From Boothiomyces macroporosus (Eukaryota; Chytridiomycota; Chytridiomycetes; Rhizophydiales; Terramycetaceae), in NCBI GenBank assembly GCA_027604185.1, contig JADGKB010000108.1:1-46201 (forward strand): a stretch of DNA of 46,201 nt. Direction: 5' to 3'. The notes under the pieces were generated by a model that worked only from the letters and a program-made list of their open reading frames with translations, was not told the DNA's origin and made no database searches. Position 1 is the stretch's first letter; every line of letters starts with the position of its first letter. Below, one piece after another: positions 1-9,397 of the stretch. A program made the position numbers and the translations under genes.

Positions 1-1103
1 TTGCGATCCAACAATCCCAATGATTGCCATACCTGGTCATTCGCGTCGATATTTTCAATTCCAATACAACTAGAATTAGCAACTATTTACCCCACACATT
101 TATCCACTACGGTTGCTATTACTGACGGTCCATTTGGAACGACACTGATCTTGATTTGTTTGTAGCAAACATCCATTTGTGCGTAAACGTCGAGTGAAAG
201 CGCTACAATCGGTGTGCCTAAAGGCGTGAATTTTGTATATGGGGGACAAGCACTTCCTGGTGAAGGGTCATAGTTTGTCATGGTAGAATACATACTGCCA
301 CCAGTAAATGAAAGTGTTGACGGCGGCCTTATACATGCTGATTCAGTGTCTGGGCCATAGGCTGGAGGCGTAGATACTTGGCATCCATTTGGTGAAAATG
401 CTGATTGACACCCAGATCCACAATAACCAGCATTGTTTCCACAATTACCAAATGCGGAGCAGCACTCTCCATATATACAAGCTATTCCATTCCCACAAGA
501 GCCACCCGGTCTCAAGTTAGTTTTTCCAGTTGGGTAGTTGAATGGTGATGGATTGATTACCGGAATTGGATTTGGAACGTTTGTGACTGCTGGTGGGTTT
601 TTTGTAATCACTGGAATAGTTGGTTCTGGTGCACGGTTTGTTGTGTGAACAACAGGAATACCACCCGGATTACTTGAATCTTGAATACATTGTGAGTACC
701 ATGGATTGTAAACGTTGCATTTTAAACCTGCCTTGCAACATTTTTGCCCAGTGAAACCACTTCCACCACATTGTGCAAATAATCCACCACAAGATCCGCC
801 AGAAGGACCAATGCTAGGTGCTGGGTTTGGATTTATTGTTTTGATTGGTGATGCTGTAGTATGCAATGGTCCAGTGGTTTTTGAAATTTTTCCAGTCTTT
901 ACTTTATTGATTGATCCAGGAACACACTGCGAGAACCACTGGTTCGTTTTTGAACAATAAGAGCCCGCTTCACAACAAGTTGGGCCAGTCCAAGCTTGTC
1001 CTCCACACTGGAACCATTTTGCTGAACAAGATCCTCTTTTAACTTCTGATGGTGATTTAATTTCGAGTGAGTACACTGCCAAAGAAAGCAGAAGCGCCAA
1101 CAT
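1..1103 (-). CDS. Secreted expansin-like protein with two CBM1 and one CBM18 module (3' end outside window)
   Basis: The start at 1103 is chosen because it begins a signal peptide ([12 protein letters not shown]); the open frame extends upstream without one. In order the protein has a fungal cellulose-binding CBM1 ([15 protein letters not shown]), a second CBM1 ([15 protein letters not shown]), proline/threonine linkers, a hevein-type chitin-binding CBM18 ([10 protein letters not shown]...YCGSGCQ) and a double-psi beta-barrel of the expansin/swollenin type ending VVDKC. A 21-nt intron at 70-90 restores the frame to [14 protein letters not shown], the expected DPBB continuation with its conserved Asp. 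Family members loosen polysaccharide walls without hydrolysis. Two different carbohydrate specificities suggest it acts at a cellulose/chitin interface, which is inference. The last residues lie outside the window. Confidence 0.9.
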
Positions 1104-1551
1104 ACGAGCAGAATAGAGATTGGCCGATGTGTTTATATCATGTTTGACAAAGACATGAAATAAGGGTGTGCAGTGCTTGGACGCGTATATTAAAAATTTT
1201 TCAAGATCTGTGATTGCTTCCAACATATTAAAAAGTGATTGATTGGCCCACGAGTTGGATTGCTATGGATAGCTTCTTTGCGTTTCTACTTTTATGGAGA
1301 ATAAGGAGCTGATAATCTAATCAAAATGGTTTCGCTCCGTGATCTTTAATTTCAGATCTGCTCATGAGATTGTCCTACATTTGATCTACTTCCAAAGTGA
1401 ATACACAAGCCTCATCCACAGCCAAACAGAAGGTATTCATAAAGACAATTTAATATGTAAACAGTTACCAATTAATCTGGGCTCTTCCATTATGCATCGT
1501 TTACTCAAAATCTGGGCTCCAAGTTTTTTCTCTTGTTTCACTTTGCAAAAA

Positions 1552-2106
1552 ATGAATTTGCTGACACACACAAATATCCAAAATTTCGAGTACATTCTGA
1601 ATTACTGCTTCTTTTTCTACTTGCTGAATATATCAATTACTTTTAATTGCATCAGCGAAAAATCGATTCAAAAGAAACAGCGGGAAGTGGAAAAATTACG
1701 GCAGGAATTGGAGCTTTTGTTGGAGACTAAAAGAAACCTCAAAGCACAGGTACAAGATACGCAAGAGACTCAAGAACTGTATTCGAGGGAGAGCATTGAT
1801 ACACAGCAGGAATTAGAATTGGAAATCCCCGAACTCGGGCAAGAAATAATAATTGAAAATGATACGGATACAGATGTAGAGAATGCTTCCAATGATGATT
1901 CATTTGAGAGCGAAACAAAGACTCTTGGTGATAGTACAATCAATGACTTGAGGCAAAAGATTAATGAATACAAGTACATGTCGCAAGAATTGAACCAGTT
2001 GGAAATGGAGAATGTTGAAATTGTTGATTTGCTGGAGCAATCTTCAAAGCGCAAGTTGGAGCTGCTGTTTGAATTATCGATTCGCAAAAAGGAAATAAAG
2101 GCATAG
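1552..2106 (+). CDS. Coiled-coil hypothetical protein
   Basis: I do not recognise a family. The C-terminal half is two long Glu/Lys/Gln-rich coiled coils (EKSIQKKQREVEKLRQELELL near the start, and LRQKINEYKYMSQELNQLEM to the end) separated by an acidic Asp/Glu/Ser stretch. The architecture recalls structural or kinetochore/centrosomal components but gives no specific match. The frame is open back to about 1324 without a convincing ATG. The ATG at 1552 is the most 3' one before the coiled coil. An upstream ATG at 1326 joined by a small intron is possible, because the sequence after it (1339-1355) looks like a donor/acceptor pair, but the frame does not resolve. The N terminus is therefore uncertain. 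It is convergent with the actin-related gene. Confidence 0.5.
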   Translation: MNLLTHTNIQNFEYILNYCFFFYLLNISITFNCISEKSIQKKQREVEKLRQELELLLETKRNLKAQVQDTQETQELYSRESIDTQQELELEIPELGQEIIIENDTDTDVENASNDDSFESETKTLGDSTINDLRQKINEYKYMSQELNQLEMENVEIVDLLEQSSKRKLELLFELSIRKKEIKA

Positions 2107-2197
2107 TTTATATTCAATTACTTGAATCTAGCAGCTGCTGGTCCATGCTCATTGTAATCTTGTCTGGAAATATAATCTCTTCCACCGCTACCGAAAA

Positions 2198-3234
2198 TCA
2201 ACTAGGGTTAATAAATAGTACTTTGGAAACAATTGCTCCTCCAAGAAAAGTGACATCGGCAGGTCTTTCTTTGTACATTGTCATATATTCCGGTATCTTT
2301 AACCATTTGATTTCTTTTGGCTGGTACTCGTTTGAAGTTTCTGATGAAGCAATTAGCTTTGATGTTTCATATTCAAATCTTTCCTTCAAGCCTATCGTTA
2401 GAATTACCAACCTTGAAGGTTAGAGGTTCCTCCACACAAGACAATAGATTCCCACAGAGCGACTCTGCGCGATGGCTCGCTGGTAGAGTTAATTACCAGC
2501 TTTAATGCCTCATGAATACCCATGCAGTTCTTTCCAATCAAATAAGGATAAAACAATACTTCGCAACACTTGTACCTCAAATCACCAATTGTAACGCTTT
2601 CATTTTGTACCGTTAATGTGACTGGTTGAATGGGATCTTTGGTCATTACCACACAGCTTCTTTCTTTTAACTCTGTGATAAAACTCTGTGGCTTTTTGAA
2701 TTGTCTCTTTAGTACATCATCGATATCTTTTCCACCAACCGGAATACTCTTTTGGGCTGCATGGAGTATAACGTTATCAATCACTGGTGTAATATCCGTT
2801 GATGTGTGTCCAATATCAATAACCACTCCAGTAACAACTCCGATACCGTAAAGCGAAGCTAATGGCTGATCCAACAAGTACAATGCGGGAACGTTGAGCT
2901 CTTCAAACATCATTTTGACTACATTTTCAATTTCATCCCTGCTCCACTTGATTGGCACATTCAACAGCACTGGCGATTCGTTCTGTTGGAAGTTCACTCC
3001 GTTCTTTAAAAATAACGTTATTCTACATTAGGATCAAGTACAGAAACTCTAGGACATTTCCGGCCGGCAATCCATCTGGAAACACTGGTTCGTTCTTTAT
3101 ATTAGAGAGGGCAGACTATATTAGGATCTTTATACGAATTTTGGGAGCTGGGTGTAGTCTGGAGTGCCCAGATAAGTCTTGAAAGATCCTGGATCAAGTA
3201 CTATAATATTGGAATCTCTAGGATGGAAATTCAT
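2198..3234 (-). CDS. Actin-related protein, Arp9-like, four exons
   Basis: Splicing three introns (3116-3135, 3023-3041 and 2392-2411; 20, 19 and 20 nt) gives 325 residues with an actin fold. The first phosphate loop is IIVLDPGSFKTYLG, the second is VVIDIGHTSTDITPV, the adenosine motif is LCGGTSNLQG, and the C-terminal FLGGAIVSK corresponds to actin's WIGGSI. The DITPV form of the second loop fits the Arp9 subunits of fungal SWI/SNF and RSC remodelers better than conventional actin. Arp9 proteins are usually over 450 residues, so this is a short, stripped version. All three introns fall where the uninterrupted frame would hit a stop. The assignment to Arp9 rather than another divergent Arp is tentative; membership of the actin superfamily is secure. 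Confidence 0.8.
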
Positions 3235-3290
3235 TACAAAAAAATTAATTTGAAAAATGGAATTTAAAAAAAACAAAATTTATTCTAAAT

Positions 3291-4031
3291 TCATAAACTT
3301 TCATCTGAAGGGGGATTAAGCTGAATGGTAGGAGGATTCAGGAGAGCGGTGGATATGTTCTCTGTTGAGAATCCAAGGGTGGAAGGAATGGGGCTTCCAT
3401 ACCCCATTCTAGGAGATCCTGTGCTAACCCTTCCTAGTGTATCGTTAGGAGTACTAGTCTGATCTATGCTATTCCTTTCGCAATCTGCACTTGTATTTAA
3501 AATTCCTGGTCCGTTTGATAAATCACCCGCAACTTCGTCATATTCCGGAGGTGATCCAACAGTGACTACCGCATTTGAAGTAAGAAAAGATCGGACAGTC
3601 CTTACAGTTTGCTGTTCATCCTCTCCTTCCATGATATAGACTATAGTCTCCCTGGATGGCACAGGAGTCAGACTTTTATCTGAAACTATACTTAATCTTA
3701 AATTAGAGGGTCTACTAAAGTTGCGCAGTGAAAACTGGGAGTTTGTCCTGATCGAGTTGATATCCTCCAAGTCCTGAGAGAAAAATCTAGGGCTGCTTGT
3801 AGACTGAGACTCTGAATCGCCTTCATATGCTACCTGTATTTCCTCTGTTGCTTCTGTGATGATCGGTTTCTGCGATTTAAACTGGACATAGGGAACGAGT
3901 CGCACTATTAGGCAAGAGAGTAAAATTAGAACGATGGTTGCTACTGGAACAATAAAATAAATAGAGGCGGCTGAAAATGAAACCTGGGTATCGGTATTAG
4001 CGCTCTGAGTGGGTGTAGTCTGATTATTCAT
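3291..4031 (-). CDS. Single-pass membrane protein with Ser/Thr-rich cytoplasmic tail
   Basis: The start at 4031 (MNNQTTPTQS) gives 246 residues: a short Thr/Asn-rich N terminus with no signal peptide, one transmembrane helix (AASIYFIVPVATIVLILLSCLIV), then about 200 residues rich in Ser, Thr, Pro and Glu with many possible phosphorylation sites. No catalytic domain is visible. The layout is that of the membrane-proximal and cytoplasmic parts of a receptor such as the LRR-TM-SH3 protein at 31-33 kb, so this could be the 3' part of a longer gene. I found no LRR-coding sequence upstream to support that. Confidence 0.6.
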   Translation of the reverse strand: MNNQTTPTQSANTDTQVSFSAASIYFIVPVATIVLILLSCLIVRLVPYVQFKSQKPIITEATEEIQVAYEGDSESQSTSSPRFFSQDLEDINSIRTNSQFSLRNFSRPSNLRLSIVSDKSLTPVPSRETIVYIMEGEDEQQTVRTVRSFLTSNAVVTVGSPPEYDEVAGDLSNGPGILNTSADCERNSIDQTSTPNDTLGRVSTGSPRMGYGSPIPSTLGFSTENISTALLNPPTIQLNPPSDESL

Positions 4032-4088
4032 TTTTTGTAAAGTTTCACCACAAGCCAAAAAAAGGCATTCTTTTCAGCCCTAAAATTG

Positions 4089-4237
4089 ATGAATCAAGAA
4101 TATGATTTTGGGATAGCGATATACTGGTTGGGCAAGAAGTGGTTCTGGCTCGCTGTGACCACTACAGTCATTTCCGGCTATGCTTTCTATGTGAGCTGCA
4201 ATTCAATTCATTTTTGGAATTTATCCGCCATCTAAAA
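4089..4237 (+). CDS. Possible small membrane protein
   Basis: An ATG at 4089 opens a 49-codon frame (MNQEYDFGIAIYWLGKKWFW...) with one hydrophobic stretch (WFWLAVTTTVISGYAFYV). It starts 58 bp from the divergent start of the preceding membrane protein. A GTGAGC donor-like site follows the hydrophobic segment, so a further exon is possible, but I could not place the acceptor. No family is recognised. Confidence 0.25.
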
Positions 4238-4583
4238 CACTGGTGAAATCTAGTTCTGGGCAATACGGCTCAGAATTGCTTGAATTAAACTGAGCTCCTA
4301 CAGCTACTAAGCACCCTAAATGGCAAACAGATGCAAAGATTGACATTTAAACAGTTATTCAGATGCTGGTAGAAAGATCCATCAAGCTTTGTGTAATATT
4401 TACGATGACTGCGACGAAAAGAGTTGATTGTGGAAATTGTCGGAATATAGCACCAAAAGCAAACAAGCATAAATAAAACCCTGCTTGATAATTTTGAAAA
4501 ATTCTCCAATTGAACTGGCTGAGGTGCATGAACAATGGATACCAAAGATGACATAATTGCGAATAGAAAATCTTACTGCATTT
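4238..4583. other. Intergenic region upstream of the first GPCR
   Basis: No gene is supported here. The open frames on the minus strand lack domain character and overlap the GPCR promoter and start. The region presumably carries the promoter of the GPCR starting at 4584. Confidence 0.4.
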
Positions 4584-5541
4584 ATGGATGAGATATATCC
4601 AGGGTATACAACTCTCTCTATAATACAAGCTATCTTATCAGGAGTTGGAATCCTGTTGTGTTTACTACCCATTATCGCGACTTTTCGTAAAGACTACCAG
4701 CCAAACTTGCTGTTTCCAATCGCGCTTTGCTATGTAAACTTGTGTGCATGTATATATGTGTTTATATTCAATATTATAAATGCCAGAGCGCATTACTTTG
4801 TTCCAGAAGGAGGAATGTGCAGGGCGTATGGATATATCGGATATTTTTTATGCAGCCTGGGTATGATGATTTATGTACAGACAGCAATAGATAGATACAT
4901 GGTTATTTTATATGGCTATAATATACCATCAATGGTGATTATAGTTTCCATACTGTCTTCGACTATTGTAGCAGGATTTCTATCAGTGCTGCCTGAAATT
5001 ATCGATCCTCGAAAGATATCGATGGTAGTCCAACCATCGCATTCCTATTGCACAATTGCATTTACAATGTCAAATTACATGCCTGTCAGACTAGTCTTTT
5101 TTTTGACGCTATTGATAATCACATCGAGTTTGCTGATAATATTATACTGCTACTTTCAGATATACACAAAGTTTAAAAAGACAGTGAAATTAATTGTAAA
5201 AGTAATTAGCTTGGCGAAAAGAGAGCGCAATTTGGTGTACTGCTGTGTCATCAACTGCCTTTCATTCGTTGGGTGCTGGACTCCATTCCTGCTAAAGGTA
5301 CTTGATTTTAATTCAGATACTCTATGAATTTGCGACACAGATATCTGTCGTATATTATTGGGATGCAATCGCAAACTTTTTCATCATTTGTAGCTATATA
5401 ATTCCTTCATGTATAATCATTCTATTTGATGCTCGCGTCCAAGGATATATCAGGGAGTTGGTGGGGTTGCCAGAAGTTCATAGTCCGAGCTTCAGTGCTT
5501 CAATAGAATCAGCATCCAAGGCTCATTCCGAATTTGATTAA
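4584..5541 (+). CDS. Rhodopsin-like seven-helix receptor (DRY motif)
   Basis: This 312-residue protein has seven hydrophobic helices. Helix 3 ends in TAIDRYMVI, the class A E/DRY signature, and is preceded by a cysteine (GMCRAYGY) that can pair with one in extracellular loop 2 (SHSYCTIAF). Helix 6 carries CWTPFLLK, matching the class A CWxP toggle. Helix 7 has CSYIIPS in place of NPxxY. A 19-nt intron at 5298-5316 joins LLK to ILYEFATQ; without it the frame stops at once. The ATG at 4584 is the first in frame. The ligand is unknown. It is a paralog of the three receptors at 21.9-25.4 kb, which have an intron at the same residue. Confidence 0.85.
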
Positions 5542-5554
5542 CCAGCAAGCATGT

Positions 5555-5630
5555 TATATAAATTACTTTTGGCAAATTTATATATAAATTACTTTTGGCA
5601 AATTTATATAAATTACTTTTGGCAAATTGT
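5555..5630. repeat. Short tandem repeat, three copies of about 26 bp
   Basis: Copies of TATATAAATTACTTTTGGCA plus AATTTA run at 5555-5580 and 5581-5606, with a slightly shorter third at 5607-5630. They lie between the GPCR stop and the next seven-helix gene. They are nearly identical, which suggests recent slippage. No coding role. Confidence 0.9.
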
Positions 5631-5731
5631 CTAGATCTTTTAATTCCTGAATATTGATAACATCACAGCCAGAAAATGCTACCCCAAAGTAATTACGTAG
5701 CCCATTGCCAACAAAAAGCATTTCACGAATA

Positions 5732-6578
5732 ATGATTGACAGTACACTAATAGTAAGATATGGAGTATTTGGAATTGTAATATTAATATTGGTTATATCT
5801 GTTTTGCTCTTGTATCCGATCGCGTTTACCAATCTAATCGCAAGTCAATTCCGAACAAAAGTGTTGATACTACTATTTGCAATAATAGGAACATGCGGAG
5901 TCAATATCAATCAACTGATCAATCATAGCAATTACATGGAAAGAATCGTCGTGGTATCAACACAGTTTTGTCTGTACCTAATATTACTGTTTGATATTGG
6001 CATATTAAAAGTATTTTCAGTTTTGAATCCGAAAATAACACCAGAAAGAATGAATATATTGATTGGAATAGTAACGGCGCTGTATGTTTTAACTGGGATT
6101 TGGGAGGTAATCAAATTGTTCTACCTGGATACAGCACCTCAAATTTTAGCTACACTGAATACCTTTGGAAGTGTCTTTTTTTCCGTTATTGCAGTTTTAT
6201 ACGTATATTTAACTAATTTAGGACAACATTCAGACAGCATATGTAGTGTATCTCATTTACTCGTCCAAAGTAAAAAAAGAAACAAAGACAAGTTCATTGT
6301 TGAATGATTTAATGTTTACGTTAATATTTATTTCAGTTTGCGATTGGTTGACAGTTGGGATTTACGTGTATACGATCATGCTCGGCCCTTCTAGCCCTCT
6401 ATATCTTCCGCTATGCATATTTGTAGAGGCATACACAGATATACATGGTCTCCTAATGATTATAGTGTTTAAAAAGCTCAAAGATTTTACTTTTGTGGAC
6501 AAGCCCAAGTTGATTTCCAAGGCAAGGAGCAAAACTTTGAAGCCCACCATTTTCAAGAAATGGATCAGCGAAAAGTAG
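5732..6578 (+). CDS. Seven-helix membrane protein of unknown family
   Basis: The ATG at 5732 gives 275 residues after removal of a 19-nt intron at 6203-6221, which joins SVIAVLY to DNIQTAYVVYLIY within helix 5. Seven hydrophobic segments are visible, starting YGVFGIVILILVISVLLLYP and ending GLLMIIVFKKLKDF. There is no DRY or CWxP motif, so it is not a close relative of the adjacent class A-like receptor. It lies in the same orientation about 190 bp downstream of that receptor, and a related sensory role is inference. The C-terminal end is basic and cytoplasmic. Confidence 0.75.
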
Positions 6579-6820
6579 GATTTAAAATAAACATAATTTC
6601 CATTGAAATTGTAACTGCAGTTACGATTATTCTCGGTGTATTGTTTTTGGTTAATCTGAGATTTCTATCGTTGACAGTATTGACACAATCAAATGGATTC
6701 ATTCTAAAAAGTATTTATTTTCATATATTAGGGTCTGGGTGCTACTGCAATTTCATCTTGGGAAAACTCTGGCTTCACGGACTGGCTTTGCCCAACGCTT
6801 TGCGAATCTATTATATCTAA
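6560..6820 (+). CDS. Possible truncated membrane-protein ORF overlapping both neighbours
   Basis: An ATG-initiated frame (MDQRKVGFKINIIS) starts 19 bp inside the end of the preceding gene. It encodes one clear hydrophobic helix (IEIVTAVTIILGVLFLVNL), then continues over the stop of the opposite-strand LRR gene. The tail beyond about residue 60 is antisense to that gene and probably not meaningful. It could be a remnant of a duplicated seven-helix gene or a chance frame. Confidence 0.2.
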   Translation: MDQRKVGFKINIISIEIVTAVTIILGVLFLVNLRFLSLTVLTQSNGFILKSIYFHILGSGCYCNFILGKLWLHGLALPNALRIYYI

Positions 6821-7906
6821 CTCTATCTGATTGACTTTTTCCTTCTATAATCAATGAATAAATAACCTTTCTGTTTCTGTAAAATAAAAACCCACCAAGA
6901 AATACGGCCAATCCAACCAAGACTGCAATTACATATAGATATCCCGGTTTCAATCCAAGTATTTTGGAACTATCTTGAGAAGGAAGAGCGGTTTGATTTT
7001 CAAAGCTAAAATATTGATAGTTTTCCATTTGCTTAATGTCCGCAGGGATATCTGTATCAAAATGGTTGCGACTGAAATCCAGAACATATAAATTTACAAG
7101 CTTGGAGATTTCTTTTGGAACAGGGCCATAAAACGCATTATTATCCAAATAAAAGAATTCAAGGTTTACAAGGTTTCCAACATCGGGAGTGACTTGCCCA
7201 GTCAAGTTACAAGAAGATGCTGAAAAGAATTGCAAATTGGTCAATGATGATATGGCTGGAAATGGTTCCCCAAAAATTTGATTATAATCCAGAGAAATTT
7301 CCAGCAGATTGGTAAGATTTGGAAACCAGAGAGGGAAAATATCTATAAAGTAATTAGCCCCAATGTAAAAATATTGCAATTGGGCCATTCCGCCAAGATC
7401 GGGTATACTGCCTTCGAGATTGTTGTTTGACAAGTCGATTAGGTACAAATTTTTCAAACTGGTGACCCAGCTAGGGAAATTTCCTTTGATATTGGTATCA
7501 AAAAGTGTTCTAAGTTAATCGAGTTTTACAATTCCATCAGGTTAGTTGAATTGCTGAGGTTTGGGAATTCACCAGGTTGCAAAGACATGTTGTCTGACAA
7601 GTTGAGCTTCTTTAACGCTGTTAGTTTTGCGAGCTCATTTGGTATTATCCCAGTGAGTGAGCTTCCATTTAAATACAGTTCTGTGATTCGATTCTTTTCG
7701 CAGGTAACCAAAGCGTCGGTGCAACAATCACTTTTTAATGTTCCATTGTATTGAAGTGCTGGTAATATCGTACTATTCAGTAAGGAGCAATCACTCATTG
7801 CCAAAACTGTTAAAAATCTTTGCAAAAGCTCATATGGCTAAATTCAGGGTACCTTCCTTTTTTGAAACACTAGCGGAATAGCTTGTTTCTGCGACAAGAC
7901 ATACAT
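6753..7906 (-). CDS. LRR single-pass membrane protein
   Basis: After a cysteine-bearing N-terminal cap (CCTDALVTC) come plant-type leucine-rich repeats (LTGIIPNELAKLTALKKLNL, LYLIDLSNNNLEGSIPDL, LVNLYVLDFSRNHFDTDIP). A transmembrane helix (YLYVIAVLVGLAVFLGGFLF) and a 40-residue basic tail follow. A 20-nt intron at 7510-7529 joins two LRRs (NLMEL to TLFDTNIKGNFPSW). The start is less certain: a 15-nt intron at 7838-7852 would connect an ATG at 7906 in frame. Otherwise the first in-frame ATG is inside the cap at MSDCSLL. Such proteins are receptor-like but have no kinase here; the tail is too short for a known effector domain. It is convergent with the seven-helix gene. Confidence 0.75.
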
Positions 7907-7926
7907 ATAAACAACCAGCCATATAA

Positions 7927-8212
7927 TTAATCACATATCTTCAGTGAATGATTGCAGTTATTCATTTTCCGTATTATTCCTGCTTGCTTTTGATTAGTCC
8001 CTAAAAGCCAATTCAGCACCAGTGTACGGTTTTCTGGCTCAATGATAATCCAACCTTTTAATATATGGTCTTTAGGACCAGGTTTTATTCTGTTCCAAAG
8101 TTTAGATATCACCAATAACACTCTCCTATAATGGTGGCCTTTTCTCGGACTACGAAACGACACAAATAAACATGAACATACAGATTACGACAAGATTAAG
8201 ATTAATTGACAT
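7927..8212 (-). CDS. Possible small secreted or membrane protein, two exons
   Basis: An ATG at 8212 begins a hydrophobic signal-like segment (MSINLNLVVICMF). A 22-nt GT...AG segment at 8150-8171 joins it in frame to a basic region (PRKGHHYRRVLLVISKLWNR) and a tail ending NNCNHSLKICD. The intron lacks a good CTAAT branch motif, so the model is weak. No family is recognised. It ends close to the 5' end of the LRR gene on the same strand. Confidence 0.3.
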
Positions 8213-8365
8213 GGCAAAGATTTTTAAGACCATGATAACGATGTTTCAGTTCTTTACGAGAATCCAAGAGCATAACAAAAAACCAACATCAAAGATAGAA
8301 ACAGACAGAGAGGAACGAGTAAGAGAACCGAATGTTGTTTAACATAGTACTTTAGAAGATTGAAA

Positions 8366-8707
8366 ATGGACCCACCTCCAATTGTTGAACAGGGAAAGTG
8401 GACAAAAATCCAAGCTGTCAAACTCAGTAGGTAAAAAAGGCATCATTCCTAGGTGCCAATTCCTAAATTAGGTGATGTATACCCAATTAAATTGACCAAT
8501 CTCGAATTCTCTGAAACTATTCAGACTTTTAAACTTTATATCAGCATACTAAGTGATTTGATCAATACACGTATGGAGATGAAATCTATTCCATTATTCA
8601 TTAACAATGAGTTAATCTACACACGCAATTGCAATTTAGATTTGCAAATTGTAGATGCAGTACCCTTGTTAGTTTGTGCAATTAAAGTTTCATTTGAGCA
8701 GATATAG
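8366..8707 (+). CDS. Small hypothetical protein whose stop lies in a tandem repeat
   Basis: The clear coding part runs from about 8472 (GDVYPIKLTNLEFSETIQ... LLVCAIKVSFEQI). An ATG at 8366 (MDPPPIVEQGKWTK) joins in frame if 8427-8471 is removed. That would be a 45-nt intron, unlike others here. Its last 19 nt (8453-8471) look like a typical mini-intron with CTAAATTAG, so a more complex structure may exist. The final codons and TAG stop are the first unit of the repeat at 8687-8865. No family is recognised. Confidence 0.4.
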
Positions 8708-8865
8708 GTTCATTTGAGCAGATAAAGGTTCATTTGAGTACATTTGAGCAGACATAGGTTTATTTGAGCAGATATACATTTGAGTAGCAGATTGAGCAGA
8801 TATAGGTTCATTTGAGCAGATATAGGTTCATTTGAGCAGATATAGGTTCATTTGAGTAGATATAG
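8687..8865. repeat. Imperfect tandem repeat, 20-bp unit
   Basis: Roughly eight to nine full and partial copies of GTTCATTTGAGCAGATATAG, best preserved at the 3' end (three near-perfect units from about 8805) and degraded in the middle. The unit begins with GT, ends with AG and is exactly the length of introns in this genome, but it lacks their CTAAT motif. It provides the stop codon of the upstream small ORF. Confidence 0.9.
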
Positions 8866-9022
8866 TTTGGCAAATTGTTCGCTCTCCGCTTACCAGGATA
8901 TCTCTGGCATGTGAGGAATGTGCTGTGGTACTCCTAGGAGCATAATGGTATACTACCAACATTATCAAAAAAATGTTTAGGGTGAAGCAACAAATTTTAA
9001 CTGTTTCTCAAAACGCACTCCA

Positions 9023-9356
9023 ATGGTGAAATCAGATATCTTCAAGTACAAGATAATAATAAATATATTTATAGCCAAGCAGCTCTATCATGCAATAAAA
9101 AAGTGTATTAATTGATCATGGATTTTATTGCACAAATTTTTAATCTAAAGGAATTTTAGTCAATTCTCCTGTTCAAACAGGCTGGGTGGAAAAACTGCCT
9201 GATACTTTTAAGGTAAGGGGAAAACTTTCACCTCCAAGTTGCAGCATGCTCCCTATTCACATAGCCATGCTTTTAATTGTGAATTATCGTTACTCACTTA
9301 ATGCGGAAATAAGCTGTGGCGTTACATCTTTGTTACAGAGTTTTTCCCTGAAATGA
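9023..9356 (+). CDS. Unassigned coding-like region upstream of the rhodanese gene
   Basis: A frame open from 9144 to a TGA at 9354-9356 reads like real protein (SPVQTGWVEKLPDTFKVRGK, then SMLPIHIAMLLIVNYRYSLN) but has no usable start. An ATG at 9023 (MVKSDIFKYK) could supply a first exon if 9105-9159 is an intron, but at 55 nt it would be far longer than the others. I do not recognise the family. It ends 41 bp before the rhodanese start. Confidence 0.3.
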
Positions 9357-9397
9357 ATTTATTGCGTTCAGTTTTTTCCAAATTTCAGACAAGAGCA

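Noticed and set aside
715..960. Plus-strand cysteine-bearing frame
   Set aside because: Mirror of the CBM1 cysteines of the expansin-like gene on the other strand.
2145..2423. Plus-strand frame of 92 codons
   Set aside because: Antisense to the last exon of the actin-related gene, which carries the FLGGAI motif.
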